Positions 1 through 12,699 of a DNA stretch of 64,000 nucleotides are shown here, piece by piece (the stretch's first letter is position 1; every line of letters starts with the position of its first letter). Below the pieces are notes generated by a model. That model did no database searches. It worked only from the letters and a program-made list of their open reading frames with translations, and had not been told where the DNA came from. This DNA comes from Sclerotiophoma versabilis. Lineage: Eukaryota; Ascomycota; Dothideomycetes; Pleosporales; Didymellaceae. Location: the NCBI GenBank assembly GCA_012274445.1, contig JAAROD010000081.1:1-64000 (forward strand), given 5' to 3'. The translations under genes and the position numbers were made by a program.

Positions 1-78
1 AACCCTAACCCTAACCCTAACCCTAACCCTAACCCTAACCCTAACCCTAACCCTAACCCTAACCCTAACCCTAACCCT
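1..78. repeat. Telomere repeat (CCCTAA)n
   Basis: Thirteen perfect copies of the hexamer CCCTAA run from base 1 and stop at about base 78. This is the C-rich strand of the TTAGGG telomere found in most filamentous ascomycetes, in the orientation expected for the left end of a chromosome. The window therefore begins at a true chromosome end, and everything after it is subtelomeric. Confidence 0.98.
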
Positions 79-95
79 TCACCGTCCACAGCGGT

Positions 96-190
96 TGTGA
101 CACCTAAGCGGCCCACTACCCTCCCCTTTCTTCTTCACTGCCGCGCTCGGCTTCTTTGTAACACCTAAGGGCCCACCGCCTACCCTTTAA
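96..190. repeat. Telomere-adjacent degenerate direct repeat
   Basis: A stretch of about 33 bases around 96-130 (TGTGACACCTAAG, then GGCCCAC and CTACCCTC-like sequence) recurs in diverged form at 157-188 (TGTAACACCTAAG, GGCCCACCGCCTACCC). The two copies are about 60 bases apart. No coding potential is seen. It is probably an end-specific subtelomeric sequence. Confidence 0.5.
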
Positions 191-200
191 CTTAAGTACT

Positions 201-451
201 TTAGTTGTTTAAAGCACCTTAGTTATTTAGAGCACCTTAGTTGTTTAGAGCACCTTAGTTGTTTAGAGCACCTTAGTTGTTTAGAGCACCTCAGTTGTTT
301 AGAGCACCTTAGTTGTTTAGAGCACCTCAGTTGTTTAGAGCACCTTAGTTGTTTAGAGCACCTTAGTTGTTTAGAGCACCTTAGTTATTTAGAGCACCTT
401 AGTTATTTAGAGCACCTTAGTTATTTAGAGCACCTCAGTTGTTTAGAGCAC
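201..451. repeat. 18-bp subtelomeric satellite, about 14 copies
   Basis: The unit TTAGTTGTTTAGAGCACC is repeated head to tail about 14 times. Variants differ mainly as TTAGTTATT or CTCAGTTGTT. The array is uninterrupted and ends in CTATTCTCTC. There are no spacers, so this is a simple tandem satellite. Variation among units is mostly single transitions (G/A, C/T). Confidence 0.9.
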
Positions 452-535
452 TATTCTCTCTCTACCTCTTTCTTTTTTTTCTAGCTCTTTTCTTAAGCTA
501 TTAAACTTCTATTTTTTATTCTTTATTATAGAGTA

Positions 536-580
536 GAGTTAGGGTTAGAGTTTTAGCAATAGTATAGGGTTAGGGTTAGG
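536..580. repeat. Interstitial telomere-like tract, inverted
   Basis: GTTAGGGTTAGAG at about 537-550 and TAGGGTTAGGGTTAGG at 565-580 are degenerate TTAGGG repeats. They run opposite to the terminal CCCTAA array and lie about 500 bp inside it. This may be a relic of end joining, of telomere addition followed by inversion, or of a telomere-targeting insertion. Confidence 0.7.
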
Positions 581-581
581 A

Positions 582-3500
582 CTGTTTCTAACAATAGTTT
601 TATACTAAAATCTATATTTAGCTTTTAATAGCTATTTAATATTATTATATTTAGCTATAATTTACCTCTTTCTGCTATTATAATTAGAATATAAAATATA
701 TAGAGGCTCTACCTTTTTTATTATAAGGTTACTAACTACTTAATACTAATAAAAAGGTTCTAGCTAATTAAAAAGTGTACAACCTCTAACTTTACCTTCT
801 AGCTTTAACTATTGCCTCTCTCTCTCTTATCCTATCTTTTCTCTATTTACTATACTTTCTTACACCCCTACCTTCTATTAAACTTATCTGCTTTCTATAT
901 CTCCTTATCTTACATCTCCTTTATAATACTACTATAACATTTAATCTATATACTATTATAGCTGTAAAATACTAATCTAATAAACTCTACTATATTATTA
1001 TATAAGCTTATTAGCTCTTAACGTCTATATAAAAGCTCCTCTCGGCTCTGCAGCTCTAGATTACTATTCTATAGACTATCCTAATTACCCTATGCTACCT
1101 AAACCCAATATAGCTCTTAAAGTAATTAATTACTTACTTCTTTATACTCTATAGTAGTGTATACCTTGTTAGCTACTCTATACTAGAAAAAAAGAAAGAA
1201 TATATCTCCTAAAGAAACACTTACTAATCTTCTTTATTATCTTAGATACCTAAAGCACTACACTGCTATCTGCATCCTATAGAAAACACTCTAGCCGAAA
1301 GAACTATAGTATTCTTATTACTAAGTTGGCTGTAAATATAGAGCTGTTTTTCTTTAGCCTTACACTAAACTCTTAAGCTTTAGGAAGTATAGTAGGTGTT
1401 ACTAATAAGAACGCTAAAGTTAACACTAATATAAGCATAACATTACACACTAGGTTGCCTAAGTATTCTGCAAGACACTGCCGCGCTGTCTAATAGTACT
1501 CTAGTATACTCTAATTACCTGTCTTAAATACCTTTTCTTGCTTCTAGAATCTATCCTTAATAAGCTGCAGTATTACAGTAAATAGTATTATATAGTTAAA
1601 GTTAATTACGCACTTTCTTAGTAACAGCTACTTAGCTTAGTACTCTGCCTTAATTACTACCTACTTAAGGCTGCTAGGTCTTACTACTATTACTAACATA
1701 GGCAGAGCTAAGCCTACTAGTTATATTACTCTACAGTAGCTAAGTCTTAACTAATACAAGCCTAGCAGACACTTAATCTAACAGGCAAGTATAGCTATAG
1801 TAATTGCGCTAATCTAGTAGTCTTTACTTATTACCTTTACTTTAGTATGCTGCACAGCCGCCTAGAGCACAGAGAACTAAGTTACGTTCTATAAGTAGAA
1901 TAATCTATCTACTAACTAGTTAGGTTTTATACAGCTAGTGTATAGGTCTTATGCAAAGTTATGTTATATTCTGCATAATATAGTAGATTATAGCATAATC
2001 TCTTATAATAAAAAGATAGAGATAACTAACTTATACTCTCTATATCCTATTAGTAGCTTAACTAAAAAAACTATAACACAAATTCTACGCACTCCTAAGA
2101 GAAGAGGTTCTTACTCTATGCCTACAGCTTTACCTATTCTTACTAGTCTTCTAACAACTACAGCGCCCCCTAGCTATTACTTAATACATAGCTTTAGCTG
2201 CTCTTGTTCAATCTACAGTAGAACTAGTGCGTAATAAACGCAATTATCTGCAGCTTCTACAATTCCTGTAGCACCTCTTTAAGAAACTTAGCTATACTTA
2301 TTAGCTCTTACACTCTAAGCCCACTAAGCTTATTAAACTATACCTCACTATAACAGCTAGCTGCAACCTCTAGCCTATAGTAGAAAGTAATAGATGCTAT
2401 ATACATTATAATCAGCCGTCTGTTCTCCTATTAAGGCTATTATACTAGGCTAAGGTTACTAGTGCCTTGCAGGTCTAGCATGCAGGGGTTAATAAACAGC
2501 TACCTACCCTATTTAATACCCTTAATTATTCCTAGCAGCTAAAGCACTAAGCCTATTAGAGATCTTAGAAATCCGGTAAAGCAGTAGCTACTAAGGCAGT
2601 TAAGTGCGGATACCCTCTCTGCTAATGCAACGCACAATCCCTTAGAGCTAGCAGCCTTAAAGCAAGCATAGATACTATTAATTACCTGCGTAAATATAGC
2701 TGCAAAAGATACTAGAACCCCTAGAAACACTAACAGGCAGAAGAATTAGAAGAGATGTGTGTAGCATTACAGTTCTTTAAGGAAGAGACGCATTAGCTAG
2801 AAGATAAGTTTAAGCACAGTAGAGAAACTCTAAGTACTATTAGTTAGCCTCAAGACCTGCACAGAGAGCACTTGTTCTATCCTAAATACGTGCTCCTTCT
2901 TAAGTATTACTCTTTTAATCTACTATTCTTTATAGACAAACAGCCTAGAAGACTTAGAGTTATTAGAAGTTAGTTATCCCTATAGGTGCTGCAGCAGATA
3001 ATCCTACTTAGACGCTACTTAAGCAGATAGGTTTCTATTGCAATTAGGCAGCGCTAAAGCAGCAGTTACAACTCCCTTAGTAATAAGCAAGTTGTTAGGC
3101 CTATGTCAGATACTTCTTTTAATATTTAAGTATCCCTAGAAGTACCTATAGCTTAACATGCCTGCTCTATTATACTAGTAGCTTATATTCTCCTATATAA
3201 CTATAAGAAGGTTGTCTATTAGAAACGCTAGAGGCTGTAGGGACAAAAAATTACTGTATACTAGGTAGAATGTAAGAAGGTAGAAGGTAAAGTCTTACAG
3301 CTCTTAGTACTCCTATAGGACTATATTATAGTTAGTAAGAAGATAATATATTAGCTTATTATCTAGGTCTAGAGAATATCTGTCTAAATAGTTAATATTA
3401 ATTACTAGAGTATAAGAGACTATCTTAATGCTATTAAGAATGTACTTATCCTTAAGCCCTATTTAAAGCTAGTGCAGCCTACCTACAAACAGGTTTTAGT

Positions 3501-6500
3501 AGTTATAGCTAGTTTAAGAAATTATGCTAGCTCCTAGTATACTGCTACGGGATAGCTCATTATACTCTAAGCTACCCTCTATCTTAATAGCCTCTTCCTC
3601 CGAGTTAGACTCTTCTTTAATAGGCCGTAGTTAGGTTTCTTTAGGTACAGCTTATAGCTAGTTGGCTACATCTATCTTAATATTCGCCCTATAGTTATAC
3701 GCATAGAACACTAGTTGGTTCTCTGTCTAAAACGTATTCTGTATACTCTATCTTACGTGCTCTAACTACTCTAGTATAAAAGCCTCTTAGAAGGTTATCT
3801 ATTTATTAAAGGTAATCTTTTACGTGTGTAGGCTGTCTAATCTCTAAGACAGCTCTACACCCTCCTCTAATAGCTTGCTAATAAGAAAGATCTCTTTAAT
3901 ATATAACATAAGAAACTAGGCATAGCAGAGCTGTAGGGCACTATATTAGAATAACTTCTTATAACGTTTTTAACGTTTACTCCTTAATAAAAGCTCCTTA
4001 GGTATATTAGCAACAGGGTGTATAATAATAAACTAGAACTCCTGCGTTGCAGCTGTAGCTAGCTAGAAGGTATAGTTTTCTAGGTTAAATAACAGTCTAT
4101 AAACGTGCTTATTACTATAGGAAGCCTACTAGTTCTTAAAGCTAATAGTTATATTATTAAAAAAGCAGCTAGATAGCTGCAAGATTAGCCTAAGCAGTTA
4201 TCCTATAATAATAAGAAGATTAAGAAAGAATAACAGTATGTACTCGTCTTCTAACATAGCGGCTTAGGAGCTAGCCTTCCTGCTTCTATAGTTAATTGTG
4301 TATTACCTCTATAGCATGTTAATAGCCTAGCTGCTATTAAAAGATATACTCTTAGTAGCCGTAATAAACTCCTGCACTGCTATGTTATTAGTTACTATTT
4401 GCGTTTGTATATATATATAGTCTACTAAACACTAATATACCTTTAAACTTATAGTCTTCTTTAGAGTAATTAATCTTCTATAAATACTAGTCTGCTACTA
4501 TAACTACTTATTCTCTATTACTAAAGCTGCCCTTACTATAGTTATCTCTAAGTTTACTAGGCAACGCGTTACTATAGAGTCTATTATTATCTCTAGAACT
4601 ATTATTATTGCTATTAGTGCTTTATTACGCGTCTGTTAGCTACGTTGTAATAACAGCTAGTAGCAAATTTAGCTATAGATCTATGTCTTAGAGTAGACTT
4701 AGGTTTAAAATCTTATTATTAAATGCGTTGAAATCTATTATAAGACCTATAGAGGTAGCAATTTCCTATAGCAGGAACAGGCAAGGTAATTGCTAATAGG
4801 ATCTAGCAGTAGAATTATGCAGTGTCTGCTTGCCCCTAGAGGCAAGCTATAAGGCAGATTAAACTTAAGAGCACTAAATATATAACACAATCTTTATTCT
4901 TTTATTTTTACTAGCGCTAATAATCTTTAGCTACTATAGTAGGTGCTAGGTACTAATATTAGACCTTCTATAGTAGGTTCGGAGTTTATAAATCCTAGTT
5001 ATTTCTTACATCTTACTAATACTCTCTACCTCTAATATCCTCCTCCTAAGCTAGTTATAGCGCGTAAAGAAAGAGATATAGATAGATATCTAGGCTAGTA
5101 AGGCTCTGCGTTAAGAGAATACTATTATAGCTAAGTTGTCTGCTAGCTAATTGCGCTTCTATAACAGTGTTGTTTTTAAAGGTTATTTAGCCTGTCTAAG
5201 AAAAAGTTAATTAGCATTTAGTCCTGCATCTCTATCTATAGTAAAACCCCTGCGTCCAACTCTGCTATTAATCTAGAGCTTAGTAGTAGGGCAGTAGTTG
5301 GCTTCTAGATAGATTTGTGCGTATTTAGTCTATTCTAAGCCTAGAGAAGAAGCCTATAGTTCCGCGTTTCTGCTAATAGCTGCCCTTAATATGTTGTATA
5401 GCTAATTAATTCTTAAGAGAACAGCTTACTCTCTGCGTGCTACTTATCTACTAGGCTAACAGTAGTTAGTTACCTATCTTTACTATAAGAATCTAATACA
5501 TCTACATATTACTTTATTATCTATTAAGTAATTACTAGCTGTATTATACTAAGTAGCTGTTTAGCTGCAGTTGCTAACTAAAGCGCTAGATTGTTTACAA
5601 CTTCTAGAATCTAACAGATAAGATTAAGTGCAGTTTACGTAATTGTAGGTAGACTAATTTTATAAATCTCCTCTAATATAGGGCTAGTAATGTACCTGTA
5701 TTGCAGAGACGACCCTGCGTAGATTGTGACAATAGACAGCACTTTTCTCTATACTTTATACTTAAACTATATACTATAGGCTTTATTATCTCTGCCTAGA
5801 TACTTGTAGAGATAGTGCTCTAGCATAGTTATAGTAAAGTCTTTTGCATTCTTATATACGTAATTAAAGACTACCTGCTAGAGGTCTTAAGACTTATTAT
5901 TAGCCTTATTACTATACCTTACTTACAGCACAGGTACTAGGTTCTTTTACAGTGCAGGCTTATTATTATTATAGTCTAAGACCTTCTTAGGCTCTGTGTT
6001 TATCTACAAAATAATATAAAACATTACTATACTTATTAGCTTTCCTTCTTGCTTTGTAGTCTTTAAAAGCGCCTAGATATTAATAAACTAGTATCCTAGT
6101 TCTAAAAGAACTGTTTAATACAACCTAAGGTATATAACATTATCTATGTCTAGAAAGAAGTCTTACTAACATGTGCCTAAGGAATAAGAGTCTACGTTTA
6201 GCTTAAGGCTAGGATAGAATAGTACGCGCACCTTGTGTACAGTTCGCACGCATAGTAGGCTAGCTAGCTTATTCTAGTTAGCTAGCTAAACGTCTAGTCT
6301 ATGCTAGCCTTAAAACTCTAATGTAACCTTTATTACCTTATCTATTATAGAAAACCAATACTAGGTTATTGCTTAGCGTAAATATACTAAGCATGTCTAA
6401 ATACAGATTGCACTTACATTATCTATCTTACAGCTTACTATCTACTTAAACGTTAAGATGTTAAAGGTTGCTTGCCCAATTAAGGTGCAGCACTATTAGG

Positions 6501-7600
6501 TAATTATTAGTCTCTAGCTAAGATTTCTCTACAGCGTAGCTAGCTGTTAAACAGGAAACTTAACTTAACTACTAAGCCTTAGGTGCTCTAGCATCTCCTG
6601 TTTAACAGACTTACTTAAACCTTAGAACAGCTAGCTATTATTAGATAACAAGGTCGCTAGCTCTGTCTATATCTATCTATAGTTATTAGAAAGAATAACA
6701 TCCTCTTAATTAGCACGCAGCTAAATGCGCAAATGTAATAGAAGTATGTCTACCTTTTAGGTTAGCTTATTACTTAGTTGCACGTACAGAGGCTAAAACC
6801 TTTATTATAGATACTGCACACCTACTACTACTCCTCCTCTAGTAACCTATAACGCCGCAAGTACTCTTTAAAAGCTTTAATATAATAGTAGCTAGCAATA
6901 AGCTCTGCCTTTGCTCCTACCGCGCTTACTTAGCCTTTAAACAACAGCTACTTTAGATCTCCTTCTTTAGCGCTCTTAGCTGCAGTAGCACTTACCTAAG
7001 CCTACCCTATCTCTGCTAGGTAGTTTAGTATCTACTGCACCTGCGCCTTAGAGTAAGTAACCTACAACTAGTAGCTTCTATCTTGCTAAAGAACGCCTAC
7101 CTTATTAAAGATCTAGCAGAGACGCCGCTTATAGGCTAGGTTAATAGGCCTGTTCGCACTAATACTCTATTCTAAGGTAAGTACATTAATTAGGAATTTA
7201 GCTGTTGTAAGCAGGTAGGGTGCAGCTTAGTTATAGATAGAGTCTGCCTCCCTAATTTCCTTAACAGCTGTATATTGCCTTTTTCCTATTTTAGTTAAGA
7301 TGTCTTTATCTTTGCGCTTTATTACAGTTTTACTTTTATTAGAATTAGTATTTAGAAAGGGTAGTTTCTCTAAAGACAAAAGTTTATTATTAAAGCTATA
7401 TTAGATTAGTTATAAGTAGGTTAAGAGTTCACGAATCCTAGCACAGACCTCTTGCCCCTAGAGGCAAGCAATGCTAAGACCTTACCTCTAGAGGCAACTA
7501 CTATTTTCGCCTCTAAGGGCAACCTAACTCTACCCTATTAGTATAGTTTAGGCATATAGTATACTAGATATTTAGATTCTAGATAATTAATAAACTTATA
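582..7600. other. TA-rich RIP-like block, origin unresolved
   Basis: All six frames are closed by frequent TAG/TAA stops, and the TA dinucleotide is strikingly common. This matches RIP (CpA to TpA), known from Pezizomycotina. The two short open frames here (1938-2234 plus, 2539-2730 minus) look like chance gaps. The minus strand of about 4.9-7.3 kb and the plus strand of about 3.1-3.8 kb give long runs of protein-like residues broken mainly by stops that could come from Gln or Trp codons, so former coding sequence is likely. I could not assign a family. A faint helicase-like look on the plus strand near 3.3 kb is too weak to call. No RNA gene was recognised. Confidence 0.6.
4829..7520. repeat. 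Dispersed palindromic 18-mer (4829-4846 and 7451-7468)
   Basis: The identical near-palindrome CTTGCCCCTAGAGGCAAG occurs at 4829-4846 and 7451-7468. Two related forms follow immediately: TTACCTCTAGAGGCAA at about 7481-7496 and TTCGCCTCTAAGGGCAA at about 7506-7522. They stand out against the RIP-degraded background and bracket a region whose minus strand looks formerly coding. They could be terminal or subterminal repeats of a lost DNA element. Confidence 0.4.
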
Positions 7601-7619
7601 TTACTAGAAGACTACTCTA

Positions 7620-10600
7620 GTATTAGAGTAGTATATATATTTAACTATTTAGAAGAATAAGCTATATATATAGGTCTTTTATAGAAAGATTAGAACCTAG
7701 ATAGAATAATAGATAACTTTTAGGTATTCTTAGATAAATAGTATAAGAACTTCTTATTTAAGAAATACTTATATTAAAAGCTCTAGATAATTATAATAAA
7801 GAAATATAATTAGTTTCTAAAAACCTTTAATATAGAATTTATTTAACTAGCATATAATATAGTAGAAGAAAATAATACCTAGAACCTTAAGATAAGGTAT
7901 ATATTAGTACTCTGCCTAGATCTCTAAGAGAAAATAATATTAGTAGATATTCTAGAAGAATAGAACCTTTAGGTTCTTATAGTAAGAGTTTCTAAAGTAG
8001 ATATTAATATATAATAAGTATAAAGTTATATTAATAGAAACTTTAATAGAGGTAATAAAAAACCTAATAATAATAATAAAATAGATTAGAAGGCTACTAA
8101 GGCCTATATAGGTTATATAGAACTAGATAACTATAAGAGAGTAGAATAGTAGCTCTAAGAAATAATAGAAAAATAGAAGTTTAATAACTAGTATATATAT
8201 TATAGAAAAAATAGCTACTATATAAACTAATATAAACTTAGACTAGTAAAAAAGCCTAATAGTATCTAGGTAAAAGCTATAACTATAACTAATACTCTAG
8301 AAGAAATCTCTAAATTAGAGAAATCTAACTTAGAAAACTAGTTACTTCTGCCTATAGATATAGATAGAAGTTAAGAAGTAAGAAAGTAAAGAAAAATAAA
8401 TCTTTTAGAGAATTCTACTAGTAGTAGCTAGATAGTAAACCTATATCCCTCTATATACTAGTAGATAAAACAGCTATAGTATATATACTAATTAATACTA
8501 GTTATCTAACCTATAGAATTATCTCTTCTAAATTTATAAAAAAAATATAAACTATTACGCACCTAAGCTTATAAGAGAAGAATAACTAGTACTACTAGAA
8601 AGATATTATAGATTATAGAAGTAACTAAGTTTAATATATATATAGATAGATATAAAGAAACTATATGAGCTTATATTCTAGAAAATAAAAAAGAATATAA
8701 CTTTATACTAAAACAGCTCTAGATAAACTAGTATAATATAATACTAGTACCTATAAAAAAGTTAATATTTATATACTCTTCTAAAATATAAGTAAAAAGC
8801 TAAAAAGAAATTAAACCTAACTAGGTTATATAATAGGTAAACCTAGCTCTATTCTAGGCTTTATAAAATAGGTCTTATAAAGACCTAAATACTATAGTCT
8901 TTTCTACTTTAATTATAGACGTTTAGAAAGTACTTGAGAAAAAAGAGTTAGTAAACCTATAAACAGTTCTACTAGACTATCTAAAAAGTAAATACTAAAT
9001 ATTTTTAAAATAAAGGCTAATAAGCTTACTCTTTACTAAGAACTAGATATTAACTACTCTATAGAGTTAATAGAAGAAAATAGAAAACTAGCTACTATCT
9101 TCTAAGGTCTACTTTATAATATATTTAGAGAAGAACTCTTAGTACTTAAGTAATAACTAACTAGCTACCTAGATAAAGAATTTATATAAGTTAGTAAGTT
9201 AAGTATATTAGCTCTAGTTCTCTTTATAAAGAAACTAGGTAGAGAACTAATATTCTATATAGACTACTAAGTACTAAATACTATTATAAAGAAGAACTAA
9301 TACTCTCTTCTATTAATATATAAGATACTATCTTAAATTTTAAAGGTAAAGTAGTTTACTAAGGTTAATATAATCTAAGCCTTCTATAAGATCTGTATAG
9401 TAGATAGAAATAAATAGAAAACTACTTTCTAGACCTACTTTAGCTTCTATAAATAGTTAGTAATACTATTTAAGTTAGCTAATACCTCTAGTACCTTCTA
9501 ATAGTATATTAACTAGATACTCTAAGAATACCTTAATAAATAGTACTCTACTTATATTAATAATATACTAATCTACTCTAGTAGAAGTAAAAAAGAATAT
9601 AAATAGAAAGTACTTAAGATTATATAGAAACTAGGTAAAGCTAGCCTATATCTAGATATAGAGAAGAGTAAATTCTTTATTTAGTATACTAAATACCTTA
9701 GATTTATTATTAAAGCTAAAAAGAGTATTAAAATAAACCTAGAGAAGGTTATAGTAATTAAGATATAGAAAGCCTCTAAGATAGTAAAAGGTATTTAAAG
9801 TTTTCTTAGATTTACTAATTTTTACTAATAGTTTATTAATAGATTCTTATCTATAGTAGAACTCTTAATAAGGTTAACTAGAAAGAACTCTAACTTTAAA
9901 TAAGAACCTGCCTAATATAAGGCCTTTAAAATAATAAAGAAAGCCTTTATTATAGAACCTACTCTAACTAACTTTAACCTAGATCTAAAGATAGTTCTAG
10001 AATATAACGCCTCTAGATAGGCAATAGAAGAAGTACTCTCCTAGTTTAGTAAAGATAGTACTTTTTAAATAGTAGCTTACTTCTCTACTAAGAATTCTAA
10101 AGTAGAGGTAAACTATATAATCTATAATAAGAAAATACTAGTAGTTATTAAGTGCCTATAGAAATAGAATACTAAGCTAAAGTAGGTTAAGAACTTTATA
10201 GTTATTATAGACTATAAGAATCTAGAATACTTCTATAAATTTAGACTTCTAATAGAATACTATATCTAATAGTTAAGCCTTCTTAGCTAGTTTAACTTAA
10301 CCTTTATATACTAGCTAAAGAAAGTTAATAGCTAAGTAGATACTTTATCTAGAAGAAAAGAGAATATACCTAATATAGTAGATAATAATTAAAAAAGAAC
10401 CTAATACTTCTAACTACTCTACTTATTTACTATAGTTATATAACCTCTCTTAGAAGAAAAGAAAGTAAAAGCTATAGTATCTTTTACTACCTACCTCTAA
10501 AACGCTAACTCTTTCTAACTAGCCTAACTAATAATATATAGCTACTTAGTTACTACTTATTTATAAAGATAATAAAGGCTAGTACTAATACTATAGAAGT

Positions 10601-12640
10601 AGAATAAAGAAACTATAGCTATACCTGCTAAAGAATAAAACTAAGTAACTACTAATAAATAAACTTCTATATATATATATAATAGAAGCTCTTATAATAA
10701 TATAGATATATTTAAGATACTATAAACTTAGACTACCTAAGTAAATAAAACCTACTAGATAGTAATAGAAGCTATATAAGTAGGCACTTAAAGGTTTTCT
10801 TTATAGATTAACTTAAAAGTCTTCTTAGTAGAATACTTACTAGATAAGAAAGGTAGGCTATATTATAAAGGAAGAAAGTAGGTACCTAACTTAGAAGCAC
10901 TAAAGAGATAAATTATAAATAATATCTACTACTTACCTATAATAGGGCACCTAGAGTAAGAAAATATATTTACTATTTTATCTTAATTATACTTTTAGCT
11001 AGGTATATTCTTAGCACTCTACTAGTATATTTCTAACTATAATATCTATAGAAGAACTAAACTCTAAAGAGAACTAAAATAAGGCCTATTAAAACTACTT
11101 CTACTACTAAGTTATATATAGAAGAAAATCTCTATAGACTTTATTACTAACCTACTAGAAAGTATAGAAAATAATAATCTAATAGTTATTACTAACTAAC
11201 TCTTAAAGAATATAATTCTAATTCTCTTTCTAGATATATTTATAGAAATAGTCTCTAATATATTTATCTTCTATATAGTTATATACTATTAGGTACTAGA
11301 TACTATAGTTTCTAATTAAGAATTATAATTTCTAAGTAACTTCTAGAGAACTATATACTAGATATTAAAGATTACCTAAAAACTATCTATAGCCTTCTAC
11401 TTATAAATAAATAGTAGTACTAAATATATAAACTTAGTTATAAAAGCCTACTTCTAAGCCTATATAGACTAAACCTAGAATAACTAGGTATACTAGGTAC
11501 TAGTAGTATAAATTACTATTAAGAGATAAGTAGTAAGTTCTATAAGTATTAGTCTCTTCTTTATTTAGTATAGGTATAATATAGACACTATATAGAAAGA
11601 CCTAGACCTAACTACTAAAAACCTCTACTAGAATACTAAGGCTCTAGTAAAAGTAGTAGCTATAATAGTATAAAGGTTTACTAAAACTATAGAATTTATG
11701 CAGTCTAAGATAGTAGAAGTATAATAAGCCTAGAAACTCTAAGCTAATAGATACTAGAAAGAGGTACTTTAATACTATATAGGTAATAAGGTCTAGCTAA
11801 GGCTAAGAAACTACTTTTCTAATAATTAGGCTAGCTAGAAGTTAGATTAAAAGAATAGAAAGTTTACTATAATAGAAATAATCTTTCTATATAATATAAA
11901 ACTTAATATTAAAAAAAGAATCTACTTAGTATTCTATATAGATAGGCTCTGCCTCTATATAGAAAACCTTCTAAAAGAATAAATAAATAATAACCTATAA
12001 CTAGGCTCTCTAGTAATTATAGGTAATAATAGCTCTTTTACTAAAGAATAGAAAGTTAAGGCTATCTATAGAGAACACCTATCTAGAATAAATAGTAAGA
12101 ACTATTAGTACCTAGTAGTATAGTAAGGCTATACTTAGAGAACCTAAAAACTAAGGTCTAACTATAAAAAGTTATCTACTCTAGATAGATAGATTATAGA
12201 AATAGCTAGAAGCTATAATACTTAGGAAAACCTGCTCTTAGAATTCTCTTTAGAACTCTTTAGTAAACTCTTTTAGTAAGAGATACTATACTTCTAAATA
12301 GAAAGAATAGTATATAGCTACTATATAAAATAGCTACTATAAAAAAGTAGAACTCTTAAAAAGAAAATACTATATAAATAATAAGAATCTATATAATTAG
12401 AAGAAGAGGAATATTTTAAGAAAAGAAAGTTTTATTTACTATACTACTAGGAATTAATTATTTCTATATAAATACTAATAGAAAAACCTATTATAAAGGT
12501 ATACTAAAGTACTAAAAATACTAGAGATAGATACTAACTAGTTTATAGAATATATCTCCTAATTATTATTAAAAGAATTCTTAACCTAAGTAGTTCTAGT
12601 AGCTTTTATAATCTTCTTCTTCTAAGCTCTAACTATAGAA
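7620..12640 (+). mobile_element. RIP-inactivated Ty3/Gypsy retrotransposon, plus strand
   Basis: No open frame survives, but the domain order of a Ty3/Gypsy polyprotein can be read through the stops. A CCHC zinc knuckle with Cys and His changed to Tyr lies at about 8190-8240. A retropepsin with Asp of the DTG motif changed to Asn lies near 8490-8530. Reverse transcriptase blocks lie at about 9110-9780, including the FIKK and YIDDVL-like segments. RNase H lies at about 9950-10330. Integrase lies at about 10960-11520, starting with a GHL-type zinc-finger segment. A chromodomain-like tail is weakly seen near 12480-12600. Changes such as TGC to TAC and CAG to TAG are those RIP makes. LTRs could not be delimited. 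Confidence 0.85.
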
Positions 12641-12699
12641 TAGATAGTAGTAGTATTATTTCTAATATTATTCTTAGAAGTATTATAGGCCTAAGTAAG

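Noticed and set aside
201..451. CRISPR-like array
   Set aside because: The repeats are contiguous without spacers and lie beside a eukaryotic telomere, so this is a satellite.
1938..2730. Small frames at 1938-2234 and 2539-2730 in the TA-rich block
   Set aside because: They are chance gaps between stops in RIP-type sequence, with no signal peptide, domain or promoter.
3100..3800. Telomere-linked RecQ or SNF2-type helicase relic
   Set aside because: Plus-strand translation gives faint helicase-like blocks, but I could not place a DEAH-type box or motif VI convincingly; a profile search of a de-RIPped consensus would be needed.
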